The position numbers were made by a program, and so were the translations under genes. Shown piece after piece: positions 46,110 to 62,304 of a DNA stretch of 64,000 nt. The notes beneath the pieces were generated by a model. That model searched no databases. It was given only the letters and a program-made list of their open reading frames with translations, and was not told where the DNA came from. Position 1 is the first letter of the stretch. Every line of letters starts with the position of its first letter. The stretch comes from Blasia pusilla (taxonomy: Eukaryota > Marchantiophyta > Marchantiopsida > Blasiales): positions 13,888,001-13,952,000 of the forward strand of contig CM114272.1 in the NCBI GenBank assembly GCA_050084515.1, written 5' to 3'.

Positions 46110-47359
46110 CATTAGGATGGAAGCGCGTCGAAATCTCTAGAACGAGACATGAGTTGTAAGAAAGATGTGAGCCTTCTTGCGCATCTCAAGTGATGATGGT
46201 CTTGACCTAGTACAACAAGACCAAACGCCAAGCAGGACTTGAGAAGAGCTTGAGTCCCACAAGGATTGGGCGCCAATGGACTTGAAACTTGACTAATCAT
46301 TTGGGGTTTCTTTATGTTTGTAGTCATAATGAGTAGAACCAAGATGAATTTGGGATGAATAAAATGGTGATGGAAATCTTATAAGAAGAAAATTCCAATG
46401 CGTTAAAGATCCAAATGAACGCATGAGCAATGATTAAGAAACCATCCCTAAAAAATCACAATGATGGTTTGGTTTAGGGCCGTAAGGAACATCTTAATAA
46501 GACTTTCCCAAAAGTAGGGAGGAGGTCCACCTCTCTAGAATTATATATAAGGGGGAGGGTCTCCAAGGGAGTTTAACACATCCCACGTTGGTGAACTATG
46601 CGGCTAAACCAAGGACACAAGGTGGATTGAGAGATTGGCTTCGCCGTGCGGACGCCACGCCAAGTCCAAGGAAATTAATTATTGATATCAACCTTTGACC
46701 TTGATTCGTGACTCAAATACTGGGCCTACTTAGAGACTCATTTGAAATCCAATGGGCAATTGGGATTGCCAGACATGTTAACACCGTTTTAGGTTCTTTG
46801 ACGATCAAGGAAGTCTATCCCACGTCTTGAAAGACTTGCTTGTATTGGGGAGAGAGGGGTGAGACCATTATTGCAAACAATTGGATAAGTCTGTCCCTAG
46901 GGTAGACATGGACAGACATATTCACGTTGATGCATTGCAAGAGGTGGGGCCTATATATACAATTCGTGGTGGAAGGCAAGGTAAGGGCGGATACGGTAAT
47001 AAGGGGGGAGGGAGTAGAGGTGGGGAGAGTGCAAAACATGGAGGCAAGTGGGAGGGATGAGAAAGAAGGTGAGGGGGACCTATATGATAAAGTCCTTCCA
47101 TAAGACGAATGTAAGTCTACGGACATGGATTTTGTGATCATGTTGACCTTAGATTAGGTCCATATTTGACCTCGCTAAGATCTGTTGAGCGTGAAGGATA
47201 GGCTAAGCCTAAGTCCAAAATTTGGGAGTGAGACTTGTTGACCCAACCAATGGCTAATGTGAATGTGTTTGGGTGTAGATTAGTAAGTAGAGCGTGACCT
47301 ACTCAACGTACACTATCATAATGCATAAGACCAACGTTCAAGAGAAGTAGGAGCACGAC
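46110..47359 (+). repeat. Inverted solo-LTR-like copy of the chromovirus LTR
   Basis: The reverse complement of this segment matches 44836-45802, for example TTGTGGGACT.AAGCTCTTCTCAAG and TAGTAAGTAGAGCGTGACCTACTC, and ends GAGCACGACC at about 47359 (compare GCACGACA at 18148). Together with the previous copy it makes a large imperfect inverted repeat with a spacer of about 300 bases. Confidence 0.6.
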
Positions 47360-49438
47360 CAAAGTAGTCATAAGATTCTTGCATGATACAAAAAAGGACT
47401 TGCACAAATTTTACAACTTTATGAGTGGATTATGGCGTTTTGCAAGTTTACAAAGTTTATCTTATGCACAATTCACTTGCATTATGACTGCAAAACTCTA
47501 GTAAAAAACTCAAAAAATTACGAGTCCAAGTTATGAATTTATAAACTTATAGAGCAGTAGTTTTATTATCCTATTGTGCATAGTTTGGACTGATTTTTAA
47601 GTCTACAAATCATATTTTCAAGATGATCGCATAGGCTCTTTTAACGTTATGTTTTGGGATTACTTTCATTTTTGTATTTTTATTAGTTTCTTATAGTTTA
47701 CAATTGATATTTTTTGGTAAAGTATTGATCTCAAATAATGACATCTTAAATTTCTAAGCTTCGTCTGGATGTAAACCATAGCATTTCTAATATCATTGAC
47801 CATAATAAAATACAATAAGTGTGGAAATCACAACCAAATATATTATGAGAAAAAAAAATCTTGAAATCAATGATAAGGACTAAAAACTAGTACTACAAAC
47901 CTCACTCATCCATGGATTCTCTTTGATAGTGGAAAATATTTTGTATATCCCTTAAAAGTCAAGAATTATCTCTACTATAGAAAGAAACTAGCTTAAAATT
48001 ATGAAAAGGAGTTTTGGAAATTTGGAAGAAGGGCGTAAAATGAGAGATCATGAAAGCGTAGGTGATTCTATTGTAGATATTTCATTGTTTATGAGTGTGA
48101 TGTAAGTTCTTTCTAAATTTGTTCGAGTTTGTGCCAATACTTTGCAAGTCTTGAGATTTGCATATTACACTCCCAAACCATAAGATTTTCAAGTATACTT
48201 TTGCGAGTATTTGGCATCTCCTAAGAGTTATAAAATGCAAGGCACTAGAGTCGCAAAATGCGAGTACTTTGCATGCCATTTGCATTTTACAAAACTCATA
48301 AAATTTTAAGTGTTTGCCAAGTTGTATGGGTTTACCGTTGACTCCCACAAGGCTTGCACAAAGCGGACTTGCAAAGTAGTAAACCATACAAAAAAAGGAC
48401 TTAGAAAATGGCCTTAGTGCGTCTCCCATCCTAAGTAATGTCCATGAAGGTAAGTGATGGAGATTCAAACATGATTGAGTTACTTGTAATAGGAGTAAAA
48501 TTATCTCCAAATTTGGATATCTCATTTAATAGTAGTTCAACTTTGCATCCCACCCCCCGCCTTTACAAGGCATATAGGGTGAGAGCTTAGATCAAAGTTG
48601 CATATTGAAAAGTCATAGGTTGCATGATCATGCTTATTCCAACACCATGCATTAATACTTAATAATGTAATATATATTGAACATTTATTACAAAAGTTTA
48701 CACATAAGCAATACAAATGGATGTTTTACAAAAGTTTATGAAAATTTGATACAAAAACTCACTATTTCAAAATTCCATAAGGGTAGAGTTCTGAAAAGAA
48801 AGAGCATGAATTATATTGATGGTTGATTTTGAAGGAAAGTGAGTTTTTTTTTCTTTGCGGTTTTCAACTTCTTTCTCTTTTCGCAATACTCCTTTGTATC
48901 CTTAAATGATGAAGTATTGATCACAACTCTATATGAACTCAAAGTTTAAATGTCAAATTAAAGTTCATCATGCTTGGAACTATATTACAACTAGTTCAGT
49001 CAATGTTGCGTTTTCACCATTGGAAAATTACACATTCACAAGTAGATTCTACCAAGCGCATTCTCTTTGGATGGGCATTCAGAATTCTATTTCTTTATAT
49101 CAAATGACTTTTCCACATGACAAATGAATTAAAGGGGTGGGAGGAATAGAAATTTTTTTCTTGAACCTTCCAAAATTTTACATATGTTTATATGAGATCC
49201 CTTACTCTATACCAATGATCCAATCTTGAGGACTTAGTTCTAGGTTCAATTGATGTTTCTTTAATATGTTTCAATTTGACTTTAATTCCGATACTACAAA
49301 TATATGAATGTATGTATTTAAGTGTCTATACCCCAATTGCAAGCTATGTACCCAATTTTTAGATCCACTTTCAAGTCATATTTTTTCAATTATAACCAAT
49401 ATCATGATTTAAAAATAAGAATTGTGGGCCTTAGTTTT

Positions 49439-49506
49439 GAATGTATGTGGATTGGGCATTCATTACTAGTTTGAATGTATGTGGATTGGGCATTCATTAC
49501 TAGTTC
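49439..49506 (+). repeat. Tandem duplication, two 34-bp units
   Basis: Two adjacent units starting GAATGTATGTGGATTGGGCA (49439-49472 and 49473-49506) agree except for the last base. Confidence 0.9.
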
Positions 49507-49757
49507 TCCATCATAACATACAAGAGTGCTGACACACCCTTGTGATGATATAGACTTCATCAAATAATTATTCTCTTTAATGAAAATAATTACAAAACTA
49601 ATTTTGTTTTAGAAAACTTTCAATTAAAAAGACATAATTTTTGTTCTTTTGAAGAGATCCTTTCTTTTGCCATGTTGGCGGCACCGGATTTCAATGTTCG
49701 ACGTGACACTACGAAACTCTGTTTTTCCGTCTAACTCTAGCATTTGGTGACGTTAGA

Positions 49758-49800
49758 GAGTTTAGAGGTGTCGCTCGCCCCACACGACACCTCTAAACTC
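49758..49800. repeat. Hairpin with 16-bp perfect stem
   Basis: GAGTTTAGAGGTGTCG (49758-49773) pairs perfectly with 49785-49800 around an 11-base loop. It may be a terminator-like or small RNA hairpin; nothing else supports a function. Confidence 0.75.
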
Positions 49801-50394
49801 CATCCATATTTTCGTAATAATAAATTGGATACACTTAAATTGGATATTTCACAAATCATATATCGCTAGTTATGGACCAATTTAAGAAAGAATGGAATTT
49901 ATCAGGCGAAAATTGATTGAAAAATTAACAGTTCATTTTAGTGTCTTAAAATAAAAGTGAGAAGAAAATAATCTATACGGTAATGCGAGGAAGGGGGGGG
50001 TTACCTCTTTTGGAAAAAAAAATTTCCCAAAGAAGTGAAGCCCTCCATAAATAATCTATACTCTTAACATGGGGGGTTACTAAATGGAGGAAGGGAGAAG
50101 AAAAACCTGAAAGAGTCTTTCTAGAAGAAGTGAAGCCATCGAGTACTGTTGTAAGGGACCCAACGCTAATTTTCCTCTCCCAATCAAATCTGCTACCTAA
50201 AAGTGGGGTCGTTTCAGTTTCTGCTCCTTTTAGTTACATGTGTCATTGTGAGGAGGCAGGGGCTATTGTATCCACACAATAGTGTGTGATAGTTATGATC
50301 GTTACTCAAGTATAAGTTGAGCCTGCACTGCCATAGTTAGAGACTCATAGCCTCACAGCTAGAGTTGGTGTCGAGGAACTTTCATCTGCGTGTA

Positions 50395-50540
50395 GAGGTG
50401 GAGGTGTGGGTAGAGGTGGAGGTGAATCGACGTGGGTGGAATCGTGGAGGTGAATCACTGTGGGTGAAACTATGGAGGTGGAGGTGAAATGAATCGATGG
50501 AGGTGAATCGATGTGGGTGAAATCGTGTTGTCGGAGGTGT
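50395..50540 (+). repeat. Degenerate minisatellite (GGAGGTGAATCGATGTGGGTGA-like)
   Basis: About five imperfect units of roughly 25-32 bases built on GGAGGTGAATCG and GTGGGTGAAATCGTG lie directly downstream of the minus-strand ARM fragment. Confidence 0.7.
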
Positions 50541-50582
50541 ATCCGTTGGAGCTTAGGAGGAGGGAAAGTTTGAGTGTACGAT

Positions 50583-51374
50583 TCAGCTCAATCGCACTCC
50601 TCTTGCTGCTCTCGCACTCCTATGGGATCCAGAAGCAGCCGAATCTTTTGTTTCACGCCGGTGTCTCATATCCTGGATTTTGACGGACAAGTTGCAAGAA
50701 TGGTGCAATCTGATAAAACCTTTTAGCGCGGAAGGCTGCTGTGCCATCTTCAAAGCATTTTGGTGCACCCCGGCGAGAACGCCCAATATGAGCGTTCCAT
50801 GATTCTGCAAGACCGGATTGTCATCCTTGAACAGCAGCGCCACGAGAGCAGCGAGTGCTTGAGGGTTCTCACAAATATTTACTCGATTTTCCTCGGACAA
50901 CGCTAGGCCCATGATGGCTTTCACTGCCACGAGTTGCCTCTCCGGTTTAGCATCTGCCTGAAGGTCGGAGACCAGCTCCTTCAATCTGTCGCGGCGCGTG
51001 CATGAGCAGCACCATCTATGTTTGCCATCCCCCAAGGATTTCGGCTGCTTGGGGGACGGCAAAGTCACCGAGGAGACCGACGTAACGTCGCAGCAACAGA
51101 CATTGTCGGTTCTGGCATTGATCTCGGACGTCCCGGAAGCCGGGGGCATGATTGTGGAGAACCCAGCGCCATGGAGAATTTGATAGACTTGTTCGATCGG
51201 AATCTGCGCGTGATGCTTACGAAGGACCGGCGGAGGGATGTTCTTTGGACAATCGGCAAGACTCATCCCGCCTCTTTCAGTGCCGCATGAATCAGAGACG
51301 ATTGCACACTTGGGGATAGATTCGAGCGCTCGCTGCGCGGTCTTCTCGGATTGCTGATCAAAAGCAAGGGCCAC
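50583..51374 (-). pseudogene. Armadillo-repeat protein fragment (minus strand)
   Basis: An open frame of 263 codons; the first ATG in it is at about 51266. The C-terminal half has armadillo repeats: LKELVSDLQADAKPERQLVA, VKAIMGLALSEENRVNICEN, ALAALVALLFKDDNPVLQNH, LILGVLAGVHQNALKMAQQ. The N-terminal part (Cys-rich CCCDVTS, CCSCTRR) is not recognised. Its repeats look like the part preceding those on the opposite strand at 51351-52198, suggesting an inversion of the first half of one gene with a breakpoint near 51350. It could also be a separate small gene. Confidence 0.6.
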
Positions 51375-52198
51375 AAGAACTATGCTCTGCAGAAATCCGC
51401 CGTTCTCACTCTGCCCAATCTCTCCGCCACCGAGGAGATTCAGATTAAAATCGTTGACTACCCAGGCATCGTGGAAGAGGTAGCACTGTATCTTTACTGC
51501 GATGAAGATCCTCTTCTGGTGGAGTATGCCGCCATGGCTGGGGAACCTCGCTGGCCCAAAACAACGGCCTCAAGATCGTGGACTACCACAAAGCTCTACC
51601 CGCTCTGGTGGACTTTCTGCTCGCAATGCGAACCCCGATGGGCGAGGAGCACGCAAAGCATGGGCGTTGGCCAATCTTTCCCACGCCCACGAGGCCAATC
51701 AGAAAATCGAATGCCTCGCTCTTTGTCGGGGTTTGATTCATCTGATGTCCAAAACCGGAAGCCCCAACACGCAGGAACAGGCGGCGAGATCGTTGGCTAA
51801 TCTCACATGCCTATCGGAGAACAAATTGATGTTCTTGGAGTTCCCCAATGCTGGGGGCCTGGTGATAGGTCTCGTGACATTGCTGTCACAACACAAGCTT
51901 GCAGAAGGAGGCCATCAAAGCATTCGCTAACCTCACTGTCACATATGCGCGGGAGACTCATATGATCACCAAAGAGTGCGTGGCAAATCTGGGCGATTTG
52001 GTGGTGCAGTACAACAAGGCTAGCAATCCGATGGCGAGCATGATTCTGGAGTCTGCCGCCATCGCTCTTGAGAACTTGGCATTGCATTGGTTGGAGAGTG
52101 TATTCATGGAAGTCCTTTGGATTGATCACAAGAATGTCCCATACACGCCATTCATTTACAAACTTTCTTATGAGGATCACATAGGATCTTATAAGTAG
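51351..52198 (+). pseudogene. Armadillo-repeat protein fragment (plus strand, frameshifted)
   Basis: Armadillo repeats continue across three frames: ALQKSAVLTLPNLSATEEIQ and LLVEYAAMAG (frame of 51351), then NGLKIVDYHKALPALVDFLL, then ALANLSHAHEANQKIECLAL and ARSLANLTCLSENKLMFLEF (frame of 51502), then KEAIKAFANLTVTYARETHM and ESAAIALENLA (frame of 51899) up to the stop at 52198. At least four frame changes and the lack of an ATG at the 5' end mark it as a pseudogene. Such repeats form a superhelical protein-binding surface; the original partner is unknown. Confidence 0.7.
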
Positions 52199-56032
<3,834 letters not shown>

Positions 56033-58188
56033 ATTGATCACTTAGACTCAACTCCCAAGGCTTGGAAGGTTCCTTCACTTCCATTCGAACTTATAGATCA
56101 TCTGGAGTTGGAAGGTTTCAATCTTCAATCCCTACTTGTAGTTCAGACTTACCATAGGCTTAGTTCTGGAAACCTGTGAAAAGCTGTAAAATGGATATGT
56201 ATTATATGGGGTGATTCGAATGTTTCAAACTGTTCAGCCCAAATCAATTTGCAACTGCTGGTCAGTTGAGGTTAGGAGTGAGGTATGTACTTTATGGCAT
56301 GAAAATGGCCCCAACATTTCAAGTACAACCGAGATTCTGTACCAAGATACATTGCTGCCACTGGGACTTAATTTGTCGGCGCAGATGCCCCCGATTCAGA
56401 GTTTTCGAGATTCGCTGGTGGGGACTTTGACGAGTGTGGTGCTACCTTCACACGCCCTATAAATAGAATGAGATCATGCATAGTTACAAATCATGAGAAC
56501 ACGTTCATTCTTCCTTGACAAAGAAAATCTTGCAGGTGGCATCTGTCTGTCCATGTGTCTCACGTTCTTGATATTCTACTGCCTGCACGCTGAAACTGTC
56601 AAGATTCCAGGAGTTGTACCAATGTACCCTGGGTTGCTTCCCACACGGAGAAAAACATCTGTCAAGAGCCATCCATGCGATTCTGGTGTGGGAGTAGGAG
56701 GACTATTGGTAAGCTAGAGCGTGGGTTAATATATCCGAATTATCTCGTCTCCGGCTGTCGGTTAAACAAATCTGGAAAACTTAAGTCCATTCCTCGGAAG
56801 AAATGTCGGCCACAGCAGAAGACTACTCACCACGTAAGTTCGCTGAACTTTGACAGAGCAAAGTAGATTGACATGTGCATTACTTGTAGGGAAGGGGTGA
56901 TGACTCCGTGCCATGAAATTGCATCAAGCACACCAAAGAGTACAAATTCCCGTAAAGCATTCGTGCGTCCAATTCTCAAGAAGCGAAAGAGCGCTAGGCG
57001 TAACCGCGTGAGGATGCGCAGCCTCTTATCTGCAAACTATACACCATCCATCTTCATCCCTGCCACGACGACGTAGATAAACCTCTGCGAAGATTTTTTA
57101 ACAACTTCACCCCGAAAAACCATCTCGGAGCATGGGCGAAGGCCAGCCAAATCTCAAAACGTCCGCCGCGCTGAGCACTCGTCACGGCCATATCGGAACT
57201 TGCCCGTTTTCTTTCTCCAGCGGGGATGGGAGTCGTCTTCCCATCACGTTATTGCTCACGCTCATTCCCCTTGGGAACTGCTCTCTCCACTTATGTCAAC
57301 GAAATATGCTTGTTTGCGCGATTATGTTTCAAGGCTTGAGAGCGCCAATGGGCTTTGGCGGCAGGTTCAAGTTGTGGGAGCCGTCCGCCCTAGAGGCCAA
57401 CGCAGAGGTAGTCACGTTATTCACACTTCTCTAGGTGTTGATAATATTCTGTCTCTTGAAGTTGAGTTTAGTAGATACGGGGGATGTCCCTTTTTTCTGT
57501 TTCCGCGCGGGTTGTGGTTTTCTCGTACGACTCTTCTAGTTTCTTTTGTTTTTGTATTTCGGATGGGTGTCCGCAAAATGTGTTGATCTATTTCTTGTAA
57601 AAATAAAACTTTAACGGAATAAAGTTGTCAGCATGACTTGCCCAAGTCTGATTCTTCTTGCGTTTTATAAGGTCCATGGGAAGAGTTGGTGTTTGTAGGG
57701 GCCCATGGATTAACTAACTTGCCATGCACCTCTTGACGAGTACCTCATGCAACCCTTTCTATAAATTTGCTAGATGAGACTAATTAATAAGATGTGGCAG
57801 AGGTCATGATGGGAGGCCTCCTCAGAGGATAGGTGTCAAGTTGGAGGCTCTTGTTAATAAGAGAGAAGTTGCACATTCTTTTACAAATATTGTTATTTGC
57901 GTTTGCTCAATGATAGACTATGTGATGTGGCTCGGTGTCCTAGGTTTTGTAGGCAAGTTTTGAAGAAGTGTTTAATTTTCAATATAGTTGAGTGAAAATT
58001 TTCTTTTTTGAAGGTTTATTTCTAATGGGGAGGGGAAAGGATAAGAATCAATTTTCAATAAAAGAGGGAATTAGAGATAATTCCAGTGGGGGAAAGGAAA
58101 AGAAACATGGTTAGATTTTAAACATGGTTTTTTTTAATATGTCAATACTTAATAGGAAGAGGGATATAAAATAAATCTTTGAGGTGGC

Positions 58189-58192
<4 letters not shown>
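56033..58192. other. 3' region of FtsH and intergenic DNA
   Basis: The first few hundred bases should be the FtsH 3' UTR. Frames at 56493-56717, 56873-57076 and 57132-57586 lack recognisable domains; the last has a charged stretch (KYACLRDYVSRLESANGLW) that could be a small coiled-coil. I do not call them genes. Confidence 0.5.

Positions 58193-58220
<28 letters not shown>
58193..58220 (+). repeat. (GA)n microsatellite
   Basis: An uninterrupted GA run of 28 bases. Confidence 0.9.
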
Positions 58221-60127
<1,907 letters not shown>

Positions 60128-60589
60128 CATATGATTGCTAATAGGTATCGACTCTCATCTCAAGATGGAACTCCAACTAGCCACATCATTGTTCTCGGGT
60201 GTTGGCATCTCCAATATCCATATCTCTCCCTCTACATCACCCTCAAGTAATGCTGCCACAAACTATTGTCCAACAATCACCACTTGATATATGACAATGG
60301 TAAAATATGAACCAATTTATCATTGTTTACAAGAAATCTCTTGAAATATTCCCTTCATCGTAGAACACCCCTTGGATGGCAGTCTAGATTGTCTATCGAT
60401 AGATGGGAGTCTAGTTCATCCACACATTAATTAATGACATATATCTAATTACGTGTAGAGTCTTTCTTCACGCAATTCTTCTCACGTCTTTTGTGGCAGA
60501 AGAAAGATTATTTGTGCGAGACTTCGAGGGACTTTGAGGGAGATCGGAGGTCGAGCTCAACATGTCAAAAATGATATTATAAGGAGTCA

Positions 60590-60676
60590 CTTGACGTACA
60601 AGTGCATGTTCTCCTTGGTTCAAATAGGCCCAATTGGGGCCTATTTGAACCAAGGGGAACATGCACTTGTACGTCA

Positions 60677-60678
<2 letters not shown>
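60590..60678. repeat. Foldback element: 42-bp arms, 5-base loop
   Basis: Arm 60590-60631 starts CTTGACGTACAAGTGCATGT and pairs with 60637-60678 with a single mismatch, which would be a G-U pair in one RNA orientation. The loop is AATTG. The structure could yield a microRNA-like precursor or be a very short foldback transposon or inverted duplication. It is followed at once by a GA run. Confidence 0.85.

Positions 60679-60723
<45 letters not shown>
60679..60723 (+). repeat. (GA)n microsatellite next to the foldback
   Basis: An almost pure GA run of about 45 bases. Confidence 0.9.
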
Positions 60724-62127
60724 ATTTAGAATTTGATTTCTAGTCCACCAAAAGCCTACTTGTCTTATGGGCTCCCTTCCACAAATATGATATTGACATC
60801 AGATCTGACAAACACCTTCACATCAAAATTTCAAACATTTATGTTTAGGGTTTCCATAGAGGAGTTTTTTTTTTCAATGAAGGTCTAGATGTCTTTCCAA
60901 ACTCTTGACTTGGGAGTATAGTCAAGTCACACACATATGAAAGATACAAAAGGCATACTCTTTTTAATACTTATGCTAAATCAACATTGTTTTGGGCTTG
61001 ATTTTTTACAATACATTCATGATGGCATTCGGTCATAGCCCATGGTGATGGATGATGTTGGCCATGGTAGGAAGACACTTGAGGAGGTGTTTACATAATA
61101 TCCCAATATTGTTGTTGAAATGTACCATACATCCTACTCTAGGGTATGCTATCTAAAGATGGGCTCTCAAGAATCCTCTCCAAAGATATAACCCCTTTGA
61201 TCAATTCCATGGTAACCTTTGTGAACAAGTTACCATTCCAACAACAAGCCACTATTAACTCGGAGTATATTATGTACTCATCCTCAACTACCTCTATACA
61301 TAATCATCCAATCAAAGAGGAGATGCATGGTCAACAAGCAAGGGCCTTTCATAAGCGGTCAACTTGTTTGACATCACCCTACTTGGTTAAAATTTTAAAC
61401 TATTTTCCATATTACGAACTCCAAATTCCCTTTCATTTCAATGAGTTTTTCCGTGTTGGATTTTGGTATCTTTTGTGTCTATTTATTGATCATGAAGTAT
61501 TATGAACTTCTAATTGTAGGTAAAAATCTCATGGAATCTAGCTACTACTAATTTTTTTTTTTTATGTCCATAGCAACCTATCATATGAAAATTGGGTGGA
61601 CAAAAACCAGAAAATTGTAGTTTCTATCCTTTTAAGGGAGGATAACTTACTGATTTTGTGCTCAAGATATTATAATTGAATACAATTTTTTGAGAATAGA
61701 TATATGAAAAATTTAGTTAAATTTTTTAGATAACATGATTATTAATATGTGTGCTTAGGTAAGTGAGATTCATAATTCTTCAGACACAATAACTCTTAAT
61801 TCGCCTTCTCCTTGATATGAAGATTAGTGACACTAGTGAGTTGCCCACGAATACCCATACTATGCACAATCCCTCTTCCAATAGCTCTTAGATTTCTCTC
61901 CACACTAAAATGGGTTACAAATAGATTTTTTGTCATAAAGGGAGGGCATGGTTGACATCACATGCCAACCATAGAGGTGTCTTGTTGCCATGGAAGATAA
62001 TCCTCTCTTAGTAGCATAGAGGATGTCTGATCCATTGTGCCATCATCTATAATAAATAGTAAATTTCCTATGTGATGTACTATATCTAAATATCAAATTT
62101 AAGATTTTCCACTTTTGGCATGTAACA
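60724..62127. other. Intergenic DNA, nothing recognised
   Basis: AT-rich sequence. The longest frame (61146-61505, 119 codons) has no recognisable domain. Confidence 0.5.
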
Positions 62128-62304
62128 TCTACATCATTAAAAGAGGATGGGGTTTAAGGAACCCCTCCTCTGGTGTCGACACATAGGCATTTTGCAGCCT
62201 TCCCGTATCGACACGTATACAAGAGGAATTAAGAACTAAAAAAAAGAAATAACATGTTTCCCATACGATTTTTTCACCCGTGCATCGCATGGGCAAGATG
62301 CTAG
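62128..62304 (+). mobile_element. Non-autonomous Helitron, 177 bp
   Basis: It starts TCTACATCATTAAAAGAGG after a host A and ends with a hairpin (CCCGTGC/GCATGGG, 62277-62293), seven bases, then CTAG (62301-62304), followed by a host T. TC...CTRR ends, a 3' subterminal hairpin and A^T insertion are the Helitron hallmarks. It has no coding capacity. A degenerate relative lies at about 42530-42706. Confidence 0.7.

Larger units (their letters stand above)
47360..50394. other. AT-rich intergenic DNA with two small repeats
   Basis: No gene is recognised. It contains a 33-bp tandem duplication at 49439-49506 and a hairpin at 49758-49800. Confidence 0.55.

Noticed and set aside
56873-57586. Frames downstream of FtsH as a separate gene
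   Set aside because: No domain, no clear splice structure and no start context support; left as unassigned.
60636-60655. tRNA-like GGTTCAAAT in the foldback
   Set aside because: No cloverleaf can be formed; the motif is part of the inverted repeat arms.
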